NCBI RefSeq assembly: GCF_012932145.1
Contig: NZ_MWOK01000006.1
Coordinates: 1 to 64,000 of the forward strand
DNA length: 64,000 nt
From: Acidovorax sp. SRB_14
GTDB taxonomy: Bacteria; Pseudomonadota; Gammaproteobacteria; Burkholderiales; Burkholderiaceae_C
Reading direction: 5' to 3'
Each line of letters starts with the position of its first letter. The stretch's first letter is position 1. Positions 44,805 through 53,135 of the stretch are shown here, piece by piece. A program made the translations under genes and the position numbers. Below the pieces are notes generated by a model, which ran no database searches, was not told the DNA's origin, and saw only the letters and a list, made by a program, of their open reading frames with translations.

Positions 44805-44861
44805 TGCCTGCTCAATCCTGAGCCCTCAAGCTGAACTTCCACGAGAGATTGTGCGCGCAAA

Positions 44862-45524
44862 ATGAACAAGACGTTGACCACGATATTTGCCCTGGCTGTC
44901 GCTTCCGTGACCGCCTTGTCCCACGCCCAGGAAGTCAAGGGCGATGCGAAGGCCGGAGAGCAGAAGGTCGCCATGTGCATCGGATGCCATGGCATCGTGG
45001 GCTACCAGTCGAGCTTCCCCGAGGTCTACAAGGTGCCCATGATCTCGGGCCAGAGCGCGAACTACATCAGCGCTGCGCTGCACGCCTATCAGAAGGGCGA
45101 GCGCCGGCACCCCACCATGCGCGCCATCGCCGACTCGCTGACGGAACAGGACATTGCCGACGTCGCCGCCTACTATGCCCAGCACGGCAAGACCGAGGTG
45201 CAGCTGCCGCCCAAGCCCGCGCGCGAGCCCAGCGTGCAGGTGGCCGAGCTGCTCAAGAAGGGCGCTTGCGTGTCCTGCCACGGCGACAACTTCGCCAAGC
45301 CAATCGACCCGTCGTACCCGCACATCGCCGGCCAGCACGCCGACTACCTGTTCGTCGCGCTCAAGTCGTACAAGGTGGAAAAGAACGCCAACGTGGGGCG
45401 CGGCAATGCCATCATGGGCGGCGTCGCAAAGCAGTTCAGCAATGCCGAACTGAAGGCATTGTCCAGCTACATCAGCGCGGTCCAGGGCGACCTAAAGGTG
45501 GTGCCCGAGTCGCGCTTCCGCTGA
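44862..45524 (+). CDS. Dihaem cytochrome c4
   Basis: 220-aa periplasmic electron carrier that can feed terminal oxidases. A signal peptide (TLTTIFALAVASVTALSHA) is followed by two class I cytochrome c domains. Haem motifs are CIGCH (Cys39, Cys42, His43) and CVSCH (Cys136, Cys139, His140). Methionine ligands are plausible in HPTMRAIA and NAIMGG. The two-domain layout and spacing match c4. Divergent from moxR; a terminator follows. Confidence 0.92.
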   Translation: MNKTLTTIFALAVASVTALSHAQEVKGDAKAGEQKVAMCIGCHGIVGYQSSFPEVYKVPMISGQSANYISAALHAYQKGERRHPTMRAIADSLTEQDIADVAAYYAQHGKTEVQLPPKPAREPSVQVAELLKKGACVSCHGDNFAKPIDPSYPHIAGQHADYLFVALKSYKVEKNANVGRGNAIMGGVAKQFSNAELKALSSYISAVQGDLKVVPESRFR

Positions 45525-45548
45525 GCGCGCTGCGCACGCTCTGACCGC

Positions 45549-45571
45549 AAAACCCGCTTCGGCGGGTTTTT
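45549..45571 (+). terminator. Rho-independent terminator after cytochrome c4
   Basis: AAAACCCGC-TTCG-GCGGGTTTTT, a strong stem with a UUCG tetraloop and T-tract, 24 bases after the stop. Confidence 0.9.
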
Positions 45572-45585
45572 GCATTTCATGGTGT

Positions 45586-45645
45586 TTTGGCCTGCAGGGC
45601 CCAACTGGTAAGCGCTGATAGCAATCGAATCGATAGCTTTCGGCC
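45586..45645 (-). repeat. Degenerate intergenic hairpin repeat
   Basis: On the minus strand: CGATAGC and GATTGCTATC, AGCGCTTACC, then GGCCAAAAC. Family words occur in the right order, but the stem is poor. It abuts the DUF1841 gene's 3' end. Confidence 0.4.
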
Positions 45646-45652
45646 TGGCGCC

Positions 45653-46087
45653 TCAGTCGCGCGTGGCGCGCCGCTGCACGGCCGCGATGTAGGCGTCGCC
45701 GTCGGGCGGTCGGCCCGAGCGCTGGCTCTCCCACAGCATCTCGCCCAGGCATTCCATGGCGGCGTGGTGCGCGTCGTGCAGCGAGTCCAGGCGCTTGGCC
45801 AGCAGCTCGACCGCCTGGCGGATGCCGCGCGGCTGGTCGATGCTGCACTGCTCGCTGATCGACAGGTGCATCGACAGGTGCAGGAACGGGTTGGTGTGCT
45901 GCGGCGTTTCGTCGTAGTTGCGCGCCAGGGCGGCATCGGTATCGGCGAGGTCGGCGTGGTATTCGGGGTGCTCGGCGATCCAGAGGCTGGCCAGCGTTTC
46001 GATGGCCTCCATCGGGGCGCCGGCCTGGGTTTTGGCATGCGTGGCGCAGAAGAAGCGCCGCACATCGGCTTGGGACGGGTTGAACAT
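45653..46087 (-). CDS. DUF1841 family protein
   Basis: 144-aa conserved protein of unknown function, restricted mainly to beta- and gamma-proteobacteria. The start MFNPSQADVRRFFCATHAK and the central ETPQHTNPFLHLSMHLSISE, with IDQPRGIRQ, are typical of DUF1841. It is often a neighbour of cytochrome c4 in this group and converges on it here. The frame extends upstream, but ATG 46087 gives the family start. Confidence 0.88.
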   Translation of the reverse strand: MFNPSQADVRRFFCATHAKTQAGAPMEAIETLASLWIAEHPEYHADLADTDAALARNYDETPQHTNPFLHLSMHLSISEQCSIDQPRGIRQAVELLAKRLDSLHDAHHAAMECLGEMLWESQRSGRPPDGDAYIAAVQRRATRD

Positions 46088-46247
46088 GCGGGCAAGCGTA
46101 GCACGCACGGGAAGGTGCGCGCGGGGCGGCAGCGGCGCCGTCCTACGCTGGCGGCGCAGCGCGGCCCTTACATTGGCCTGGGCCGGCGCAGAGGGCTGCC
46201 CCGCCAGTGCCAGACCTGTCCCTTTACCAGACCGAGGAAATTTCCCC

Positions 46248-46469
46248 ATGAATGCTTTGAGAATCACCGGCCTGGTGCTGATCGTGCTGGGTCTGGCCGG
46301 CTTCTTCACCGGAGGGTTCAGCTTCACCAAGGACACCACCCAGGCCAAGCTCGGACCGCTGGAGCTGACCGTGACGGAAAAAGAGTCCGTTAATGTGCCC
46401 CCATGGCTGAGCCTGGGTGCCATGGCGCTGGGGGCCGTGGTGCTGGTGCTGGGCTTTCGCCGGCGCTAG
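46248..46469 (+). CDS. Small membrane protein, two predicted helices
   Basis: 73-aa protein with hydrophobic segments near residues 4-22 (LRITGLVLIVLGLAGFFTG) and 51-69 (WLSLGAMALGAVVLVLGF). GAGGAAA lies 7 bases before the ATG. Between the helices is a short polar loop, TKDTTQAKLGPLELTVTEKE, that resembles small uncharacterised proteins in many Proteobacteria. The function is unknown. Confidence 0.75.
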   Translation: MNALRITGLVLIVLGLAGFFTGGFSFTKDTTQAKLGPLELTVTEKESVNVPPWLSLGAMALGAVVLVLGFRRR

Positions 46470-46498
46470 CCCGGCGCGCGGACGCCGCAAGCAGCGGG

Positions 46499-47296
46499 TC
46501 AGCGGCCCGGTGCGCCCAGCATCTGCGAGATGGCCTGCGCTGCCTCCAGCAGCGGGGGCAGCATGCCGGCCTGCATGGCGTCGGCGCTGGTGCGGTTGGC
46601 CTGGCCGCTGATGTTCAGCGCCGCCACGGTCTGGCCGGCGCGGTTGGTCAGCGGCGCGGCCACCGAGATCAGGCCCTCTTCGAGCTCCTGGTTGACGAGG
46701 CACCAGCCCTGTGCGCGCGCCTGCCGGATGTGCGCCAGCAGCGCGGAGCGGTCCACCGTGGTGTGCTGGGTGAGCCGCTGCAGTGGCACGCTCTCCAGGC
46801 GTGCGCGCAGCACGTCGTCGGGCAGGGCCGCCAGCAGCACGCGCCCCATTGAGGTCCAGCAGGCCGGCAGGCGTGAGCCGATGGCCAGGTGGTTGCGCAT
46901 GATCTTGTGCGTGTGCACGCGCATCACATAGACGATCTCCAGGCCGTCGAGCACGGCGGCCGAGCAGGACTCGCGCACCTGGTCCACCAGCGTCTCCATC
47001 ACGGGCTCGGCCAGGTTCCACAGCGGCATCGACGACAGGTACGAGAAGCCCAGCTCCAGGATGCGTGGGGTCAGGCGAAAGAGCCGGTCGTCGCTTTCGA
47101 CATAACCCAGGGTTTGCAGCGTCAGCAGGATGCGGCGCGCGCCGGCGCGCGTGAGGCCCGTGCGCGCGGCCACTTCGCTAAGCGTCTGCTGCGGCGCCTC
47201 GGCGCGGAACGAGCGGATCACTTCGAGCCCGCGCGCGAAGGACTGCACGTAGCTGTCACCGGGCCGGGGACTTTGGGGGAAATTGGGGGGGGGCAT
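46499..47296 (-). CDS. pcaR: IclR-family transcriptional regulator, PcaR/PcaU-like
   Basis: 265-aa regulator. The N-terminal winged helix-turn-helix spans about residues 17-75 (SEVAARTGLTRAGARRILLT) and the IclR ligand-binding domain about 90-255. It is most like PcaR/PcaU/PobR, which control protocatechuate and beta-ketoadipate genes. It is divergent from pcaI, and a multi-arm operator lies between them. The likely effector is beta-ketoadipate or protocatechuate; this is inferred from context. Confidence 0.88.
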   Translation of the reverse strand: MPPPNFPQSPRPGDSYVQSFARGLEVIRSFRAEAPQQTLSEVAARTGLTRAGARRILLTLQTLGYVESDDRLFRLTPRILELGFSYLSSMPLWNLAEPVMETLVDQVRESCSAAVLDGLEIVYVMRVHTHKIMRNHLAIGSRLPACWTSMGRVLLAALPDDVLRARLESVPLQRLTQHTTVDRSALLAHIRQARAQGWCLVNQELEEGLISVAAPLTNRAGQTVAALNISGQANRTSADAMQAGMLPPLLEAAQAISQMLGAPGR

Positions 47297-47322
47297 CGGC
47301 GTGCGTCCTATAATTCATTATA

Positions 47323-47350
47323 CGAACATTTGTTCTTATAGCGAACAAAT
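47323..47350. promoter_or_regulatory. Three-arm operator candidate between pcaR and pcaI
   Basis: GAACA-TT-TGTTC (47324-47335) is followed by a third arm, GAACAAAT (47343-47350), which is the exact inverse of ATTTGTTC with a 7-base spacer. A palindrome plus one extra repeat is the layout described for PcaU. ATTATA (47317-47322), a minus-strand TATAAT, abuts it. Confidence 0.65.
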
Positions 47351-47381
47351 ACCGGGTTTTGAATTTACCAGGAGCGCATCC

Positions 47382-48077
47382 ATGATCAACAAGATTGCCG
47401 ACTCGGTGGCCCAGGCGCTGTCCGGCGTGAAAGACGGTGCCACGGTGCTGATTGGCGGCTTCGGCACCTCGGGCAACCCGGTCGAGCTGATCGACGGCCT
47501 GATCGCCCACGGCGCGCGCGACCTCACCGTGGTCAACAACAACGCCGGCAATGGCGAGACGGGCCTCGCGGCCCTGCTCAAGAGCGGCCAGGTGCGCAAG
47601 ATCATCTGCAGCTTCCCGCGCCAGGTGGACAGCTGGGTGTTCGACGACCTGTACCGCAGCGGCAAGGTCGAGCTCGAACTGGTGCCCCAGGGCAACCTGG
47701 CCGAGCGCATGCGCGCCGCCGGCGCCGGCATCGGCGCGTTCTTCTGCCCCACGGCCTACGGCACCGAGCTGGCGGCCGGCAAGGAAACCCGCGAGATCAA
47801 TGGCAAGCACTACGTGCTCGAGTACCCGATCTACGGCGACGTGGCGCTCGTGAAGGCCGAGCAGGGCGACCGCTGGGGCAACCTGACCTACCGCATGTCG
47901 GCGCGCAACTTCGGCCCCGTCTGCGCCATGGCGGCCAAATACACCGTCGCCACCGTGCACGAACTGGTGGAGCTCGGCGAGATGGACCCCGAGGCCGTGG
48001 TCACCCCCGGCATCTATGTCAGCCAGGTCGTCAAGGTGCCGCGCGTGGCCACCCAGGCCGGCGGAATCAAGCAGTAA
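47382..48077 (+). CDS. pcaI: 3-oxoadipate CoA-transferase subunit A
   Basis: 231-aa alpha subunit of the enzyme that moves CoA from succinyl-CoA to 3-oxoadipate. MINKIADSVAQALSGVKDGATVLIGGFGTSGNP contains the alpha-subunit GGFG signature near residues 25-30, and FFCPTAYGTELAAGKE is characteristic. AGGAG lies 7 bases before the ATG. It is the first gene of pcaI-pcaJ-pcaF, the final part of aromatic-acid breakdown to succinyl-CoA and acetyl-CoA. Confidence 0.93.
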   Translation: MINKIADSVAQALSGVKDGATVLIGGFGTSGNPVELIDGLIAHGARDLTVVNNNAGNGETGLAALLKSGQVRKIICSFPRQVDSWVFDDLYRSGKVELELVPQGNLAERMRAAGAGIGAFFCPTAYGTELAAGKETREINGKHYVLEYPIYGDVALVKAEQGDRWGNLTYRMSARNFGPVCAMAAKYTVATVHELVELGEMDPEAVVTPGIYVSQVVKVPRVATQAGGIKQ

Positions 48078-48104
48078 AGCCCGTTCAGCCCAAGGAGATA
48101 CAGC

Positions 48105-48749
48105 GTGAGCAGCTACCAAAAACGAACCAAGGATGAACTGGCAGCCCGTGTGGCCCAGGACATCTACGACGGTGCCTATGTGAACCTCGGCATCGGCATG
48201 CCCACCAAGGTGGCCAACCACATCCCCGCTGGCCGCGAAGTGGTGCTGCATTCCGAAAACGGAATTCTGGGCATGGGGCCCGCACCCGCCGCAGGCCAGG
48301 AAGACTACGACCTGACCAATGCCGGCAAGCAGCCCGTGACGCTGCTGCCCGGTGGCAGCTACTTCCACCACGCCGACAGCTTCGCGATGATGCGCGGCGG
48401 CCACCTCGACATCTGCGTGCTCGGCGCGTTCCAGGTGTCGGCCACGGGCGACCTGGCCAACTGGAGCACCGGCGAGCCCGGCGCGATTCCCGCCGTGGGC
48501 GGCGCGATGGACCTGGCCGTGGGCGCCAAGTCCACCTGGGTGATGATGGATTTGCTGACCAAGACCGGCGAGTGCAAGGTGGTCAAGGAATGCAGCTACC
48601 CGCTCACGGGCCTCGCCTGCGTCAAGCGCATCTACACCGAGCTGTGCACGCTCGAATGCACGCCCGAAGGCCTGCGCCTGATCGACACCGTGCCCGGTCT
48701 CTCGCACGAGGAACTCGAGCGCATCGTCGGCCTGCCGATCCAGCCATAA
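48105..48749 (+). CDS. pcaJ: 3-oxoadipate CoA-transferase subunit B
   Basis: 214-aa beta subunit, partner of PcaI. The catalytic glutamate is in HSENGILGMGP, and NLGIGMPTKVANHIP is the beta-subunit start motif. It begins at GTG 48105, supported by AAGGAG 7 bases upstream; that gives the expected N-terminus. It ends 78 bases before pcaF, with a hairpin repeat between. Confidence 0.94.
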   Translation: MSSYQKRTKDELAARVAQDIYDGAYVNLGIGMPTKVANHIPAGREVVLHSENGILGMGPAPAAGQEDYDLTNAGKQPVTLLPGGSYFHHADSFAMMRGGHLDICVLGAFQVSATGDLANWSTGEPGAIPAVGGAMDLAVGAKSTWVMMDLLTKTGECKVVKECSYPLTGLACVKRIYTELCTLECTPEGLRLIDTVPGLSHEELERIVGLPIQP

Positions 48750-48762
48750 GCATCAAAACCGG

Positions 48763-48806
48763 CTCCAGCCTTTATCCCATAAGCGCTGGAAGCTCACTTT
48801 TTTGAA
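48763..48806 (+). repeat. Dispersed intergenic hairpin repeat, copy 6
   Basis: CCAGCCTTTAT/ATAAGCGCTGG (48765-48789) around a 3-base CCC loop: eleven positions with one mismatch and one G-T, then GAAGCTCACTTTTTT. It lies inside the pca operon between pcaJ and pcaF, 22 bases before the pcaF ATG. Confidence 0.75.
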
Positions 48807-48827
48807 ATCATCCCTTTCGGAGACACC

Positions 48828-50039
48828 ATGAACAACGCCCCCCAAGCCTTCATCTGCGACGCCATCCGCACCCCCTTCGGCCGCTACGGCGGCGCCCTCT
48901 CGGGCGTGCGCACCGATGACCTGGGCGCCATCCCGATCAAGGCGCTGATGGAGCGCAACCCCGGCGTGGACTGGGCCGCCGTGACCGACGTGATCTACGG
49001 CTGCGCCAACCAGGCCGGCGAAGACAACCGCAACGTGGCGCACATGTCCAGCCTGCTGGCCGGCCTGCCGATCGAAGTGCCCGGCGCCACCCTGAACCGC
49101 CTGTGCGGCTCGGGCCTGGACGCCGTGGGCACGGCCGCGCGCGCCATCAAGTCGGGCGAAGCGCGCCTGATGATCGCCGGCGGCGTCGAAAGCATGAGCC
49201 GCGCCCCGTTCGTCATGCCCAAGGCCGAGAGCGCGTTCAGCCGCAACAACGCCGTGTACGACACGACGATCGGCTGGCGCTTCGTCAACAGGCTGATGAA
49301 GGCGCAGTACGGCGTCGACTCGATGCCCGAGACGGCCGAGAACGTCGCCGACGACTTCAAGATCGAGCGCGCCGCGCAGGACCGCATGGCGCTGGCCAGC
49401 CAGACCAATGCCGCCGCCGCGATCGCCGCCGGCCACCTGGCGCGCGAGATCGTGCCGGTGACCATTGCGCAAAAGAAGGGCGACGCCATCGTGGTGAGCC
49501 AGGACGAGCACCCGCGCGCGACCACGCTCGAGGCGCTGGCCAAGCTCAAGGGCGTGGTGCGTGAGGGCGGCACGGTGACGGCCGGCAATGCCAGCGGCGT
49601 CAACGACGGCGCCTGCGCGCTGCTGCTGGCCGACGAAGCCAGCGCCGCGCAGTACGGGCTGACGCCGCGCGCCCGCGTGGTCGGCATGGCCACGGCCGGC
49701 GTGGCGCCGCGCATCATGGGCTTTGGCCCGACGCCCGCCACGCTCAAGGTGCTGGCGCAGACCGGCCTGACCATCGACCACATGGACGTGATCGAACTCA
49801 ACGAAGCCTTCGCCGCGCAGGGCCTGGCCGTGCTGCGCGCGCTGGGCCTCCAGGACGACGACGCCCGCGTCAACGCCTGGGGCGGCGCGATTGCGCTGGG
49901 CCACCCGCTGGGTGCCAGCGGCGCGCGCCTGGCCACCACGGCCGTGAACCGCCTGCACGCCACGGGCGGCCGCTACGCGCTGTGCACTATGTGCATTGGC
50001 GTGGGGCAGGGCATTGCGGTCATTCTCGAACGCGTCTGA
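48828..50039 (+). CDS. pcaF: 3-oxoadipyl-CoA thiolase
   Basis: 403-aa thiolase that cleaves 3-oxoadipyl-CoA to acetyl-CoA and succinyl-CoA. The active-site residues are Cys93 (NRLCGSG), His359 (ALGHPLG) and Cys389 (TMCIGVGQG). MNNAPQAFICDAIRTPFGRYGGAL is typical of PcaF/PaaJ. Position after pcaIJ supports the specific assignment over a general acetyl-CoA acetyltransferase. Confidence 0.93.
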   Translation: MNNAPQAFICDAIRTPFGRYGGALSGVRTDDLGAIPIKALMERNPGVDWAAVTDVIYGCANQAGEDNRNVAHMSSLLAGLPIEVPGATLNRLCGSGLDAVGTAARAIKSGEARLMIAGGVESMSRAPFVMPKAESAFSRNNAVYDTTIGWRFVNRLMKAQYGVDSMPETAENVADDFKIERAAQDRMALASQTNAAAAIAAGHLAREIVPVTIAQKKGDAIVVSQDEHPRATTLEALAKLKGVVREGGTVTAGNASGVNDGACALLLADEASAAQYGLTPRARVVGMATAGVAPRIMGFGPTPATLKVLAQTGLTIDHMDVIELNEAFAAQGLAVLRALGLQDDDARVNAWGGAIALGHPLGASGARLATTAVNRLHATGGRYALCTMCIGVGQGIAVILERV

Positions 50040-50098
50040 CGTCCGGGGCTGCGGCCCTTTTGCGCGCCTTGCGCAGCATTTTTTCAGGAATTTTCACC

Positions 50099-51100
50099 AT
50101 GAGCATCACCTTCCGCACCCCCTCGCGCCGCCAATTTGCCCTGCAGGCCGCTGCCGCCTCCCTGGCCCTGCTGGGCACTGTGTCGGCCCTGGCGCAAACC
50201 GCGTTCCCGACCAAGCCGATCACCATCGTCGTGCCGTTCTCGGCCGGCGGCACCACCGACATCCTGGCGCGCCTGATGGGCCAGTACCTCTCGACCGAAC
50301 TGGGCCAGCCCGTGGTGGTCGACAACAAGGCCGGCGCGGGCGGCAACATCGGCGGCGCCCTGGCCGCCAAGGCGCCGGCCGACGGCTACACCCTGTTCAT
50401 GGGCACGGTGGGCACGCACGCCATCAACGCCGCCCTGTACAAGAAGATGCCCTTCGACCACATCAAGGACTTCGCGCCGCTGTCGCGCGTGGCCAACGTG
50501 CCCAACCTGCTGGTGGCGCACCCCGCGGAGCCGTACAAGACCGTGCCCGAGATGATCGCCTACGCCAAGGCCCATCCCGGCAAGATCAACTTCGGCTCGC
50601 CCGGCAACGGCGCGTCGCCCCACCTGTCGGGCGAACTGTTCAAGTCGATGGCCAAGGTCAATCTGACGCACATCCCCTACAAGGGCAGCGCGCCGGCCGT
50701 CTCCGACCTGCTGGGCAACCAGATCTCCATCATGTTCGACAACATGCCTTCGGTGATCCCGCATGTGCGCTCGGGCAAGCTGCGCGCGATTGCCATCACC
50801 ACCGCCAAGCGCTCGCCCGAGCTGCCCGATGTGCCCACCATCGCCGAAGCCGGCGTGCCGGGCTACGAGGCCGTGTCGTGGTTCGGCATGTTCGCGCCGG
50901 CGGGCACGCCCGCGCCGGTGCTGGCGACGATCAGCGCGGCGCTGTCCAAGGTGCTGGCCAACCCCGAAGTGCAAAAGAAGATCAGCGCCCAGGGCGGTGA
51001 GACCGTCAACGAAACGCCCGCGCAGTTTGCCGCCTTCATCCGCGCCGAAACCATCAAGTGGGGCAAGGTCGTGAAGGAGTCGGGCGCCAGCGTCGACTGA
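50099..51100 (+). CDS. Bug/TctC-family tripartite tricarboxylate transporter receptor
   Basis: 333-aa periplasmic binding protein. Twin-arginine-like SRRQFALQAAAASLALLG signal region, cleavage after ALAQ likely, then KPITIVVPFSAGGTTDILAR, the Bug family hallmark. GNGASPHLSGELF and HIPYKGSAPAVSDLLG contact the ligand in homologues. No TctA/TctB membrane subunits are adjacent, so it either uses a shared permease or senses. Position after pcaF suggests an aromatic or dicarboxylate ligand. Confidence 0.9.
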   Translation: MSITFRTPSRRQFALQAAAASLALLGTVSALAQTAFPTKPITIVVPFSAGGTTDILARLMGQYLSTELGQPVVVDNKAGAGGNIGGALAAKAPADGYTLFMGTVGTHAINAALYKKMPFDHIKDFAPLSRVANVPNLLVAHPAEPYKTVPEMIAYAKAHPGKINFGSPGNGASPHLSGELFKSMAKVNLTHIPYKGSAPAVSDLLGNQISIMFDNMPSVIPHVRSGKLRAIAITTAKRSPELPDVPTIAEAGVPGYEAVSWFGMFAPAGTPAPVLATISAALSKVLANPEVQKKISAQGGETVNETPAQFAAFIRAETIKWGKVVKESGASVD

Positions 51101-51103
51101 TCG

Positions 51104-51157
51104 GCTATCAAAAACAATAGCTGCTGGCGCTTATCCCATAAGCGCTGGGGGCTGTTT
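51104..51157 (+). repeat. Dispersed intergenic hairpin repeat, copy 7 (best stem)
   Basis: GCTAT ... ATAGC mini-stem, then CTGGCGCTTAT/ATAAGCGCTGG (51124-51148) around CCC: eleven pairs, two of them G-T, then GGGGCTGTTTTA. It lies between convergent genes. The TTA of the antiporter stop (51157-51159) is at its end. Confidence 0.85.
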
Positions 51158-53031
51158 TAGGCTGTATCCCTGGGGGCGCTTTCGGCGCCCTCTGTGCCGT
51201 CTGGGGCCGCGGAGGCCTTGGACGCCGCCTGGAGCGCGCGCTCCTGGCGCTCCTTGGCCATCTGCTCGGCCAGCTGGCTGCGGCCCTCGCGCGCCACCGC
51301 GATCGACTTGGCGCGGTCCTGGTAGTACGGGTACATGCGGTCGACCAAAGCGATGTTGTGCTCGCGGAAGCGCCGCGTGATGGCGCTGGCCTCGGGGGCC
51401 GGCAGGCCCATCAGTTCGAGCACGGTGTGCGCGCTGCACAGGCTCGATTCGAACAGCTCGCGCTGCACCAGCGCCACGCCCACATCGCGCAGCCGGTTCC
51501 AGTGCGTCACGTCGCGCGCACGCGCCACCACCTGCAGCTGCGGAAAATGCTCGCGCGCCAGCCGGGCGATCTGGAGCGACTGCTCCGGGTCGTCCACCGC
51601 AACGACCAGGATGCGCGCCTGACCGGCCCCGGCGATGCGCAGCAGGTCCAGCCGCGTGGCGTCGCCATAGAACACGCGGTAGCCAAAGGTGTGCGCCACT
51701 TCCAGCATTTCCACGCTGTGGTCCAGCACCGTCGTCGGAATGCCCTGCATCAGCAGCACGCGCGCGACGATCTGGCCGTAGCGGCCAAAGCCGGCGATGA
51801 GCACGGGCGCTTCCTGCGGCTCGGAAATCTCCTCGGCCTGCGGCGCCTTGACCTCGGCGTAGCGGCGCAGCAGCGCGCGGTCGAGCAGCGCCAGCAGCAG
51901 CGGGCTGAGCAGCATCGACAGCGCCACCGCGCCGATCAGCAGCGAGGCCACTTCGGGCGAGAGCGCCTTGGCGCCCGCTGCGGTCTGGAACACCACGAAC
52001 GCGAACTCCCCGCCCTGGGACAGCAGCAGCGTGAACACCGGGCGCTCGCGGTAGGGGATCTTGGCGCCCGTGGCCAGCGTGTAGATCACCACTGCCTTGA
52101 TCGCCAGAAAGCCCAGCACGACGGCGGCCATGGTCCACGGCGAGCGCATCAGCACGCCGAAGTCGATGGTCATGCCCACGGCCATGAAGAACAGGCCGAG
52201 CAGCAGGCCCTTGAACGGTTCGATGTCGGTCTCGAGTTCGCGCCGGTATTCGCTGTCGGCCAGCAGCACGCCGGCGAGGAACGCGCCCAGCGCCATCGAC
52301 AGGCCGAGCTGCACCATCAGCATGGCAATGCCCACGACCAGCAGCAGCGAGGCGGCGGTGAAGATCTCGGGCGTCTTGCTCTTGGCGATCCAGCGCAGCA
52401 GCGGGCGCAGCAGCAGGCGTCCGCCGACCACGATGGCGCCGACCGCGCCGACGATTTTTGCGGTTTCCCACACCAGCTCCATCGGCTCGTGCTCGGCCTG
52501 CGCGCCGGCGGCCGCGCCCAGCAGCGGCAGCAGCGCCAGGATGGGGATCGCCGCCACGTCCTGGAACAGCAGGATCGAGAACCCGGCCTGGCCGCTCTGC
52601 GTGCGCATCAGATTGCGCTCCTGCAGCGTCTGCAGCGCGATGGCGGTTGAGGACAGCGCCAGCCCCAGGGCCCCCACCAGGCCCACGCGCCAAGGCAGGC
52701 CTGCCGCCCAGGCCATGGCAAACAGCGGCGCCGCGCACAGCAGCATCTGCGCGCTGCCGAAGCCGAAGATCGGGCGGCGCATGCTCCACAGGCGGCTGGG
52801 CTGCAGCTCCAGACCGACCAGGAACAGCATCAGCACCACGCCAAACTCGGCAAAGTGCAGGATGTCCTGCCCATTGCTCACCAGCGCCAGGCCCCACGGT
52901 CCGATCGCGATGCCGGCGGCCAGGTAGCCGATGATGGCGCCCAGGCCGAGCGCGCGCGCAATGGGCACGGCCAGCACGGCGGCCGCCAGGTACAGGAATC
53001 CGTAGGTGAGCCAGGTCGGGGCGTGGGCCAT
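51157..53031 (-). CDS. Monovalent cation:proton antiporter, CPA2 family (KefB/KefC-like)
   Basis: 624-aa membrane protein. About 12 hydrophobic segments form the exchanger domain (residues 1-390, LGAIIGYLAAGIAIGPWG, FLVGLELQPSRLW, SSTAIALQTLQERN). A cytoplasmic TrkA-N domain follows with dinucleotide motif VLIAGFGRYGQIVARVL. The C-terminal tail is charged and Ala-rich. It probably exports K+ in exchange for H+. Upstream in-frame sequence is not coding; ATG 53031 starts the first helix. No KefF/KefG partner is adjacent. Confidence 0.9.
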   Translation of the reverse strand: MAHAPTWLTYGFLYLAAAVLAVPIARALGLGAIIGYLAAGIAIGPWGLALVSNGQDILHFAEFGVVLMLFLVGLELQPSRLWSMRRPIFGFGSAQMLLCAAPLFAMAWAAGLPWRVGLVGALGLALSSTAIALQTLQERNLMRTQSGQAGFSILLFQDVAAIPILALLPLLGAAAGAQAEHEPMELVWETAKIVGAVGAIVVGGRLLLRPLLRWIAKSKTPEIFTAASLLLVVGIAMLMVQLGLSMALGAFLAGVLLADSEYRRELETDIEPFKGLLLGLFFMAVGMTIDFGVLMRSPWTMAAVVLGFLAIKAVVIYTLATGAKIPYRERPVFTLLLSQGGEFAFVVFQTAAGAKALSPEVASLLIGAVALSMLLSPLLLALLDRALLRRYAEVKAPQAEEISEPQEAPVLIAGFGRYGQIVARVLLMQGIPTTVLDHSVEMLEVAHTFGYRVFYGDATRLDLLRIAGAGQARILVVAVDDPEQSLQIARLAREHFPQLQVVARARDVTHWNRLRDVGVALVQRELFESSLCSAHTVLELMGLPAPEASAITRRFREHNIALVDRMYPYYQDRAKSIAVAREGRSQLAEQMAKERQERALQAASKASAAPDGTEGAESAPRDTA

Positions 53032-53135
53032 GGTGGTGTGTGCAAAGTCCGCTGGCGCGGGGGCGGCAGGGGAGCGGCGATTTTCGCACCCGGCGCGCTG
53101 GGGCGGTTGGCGTGGGCGTGAAATGCTCTTTAAAT

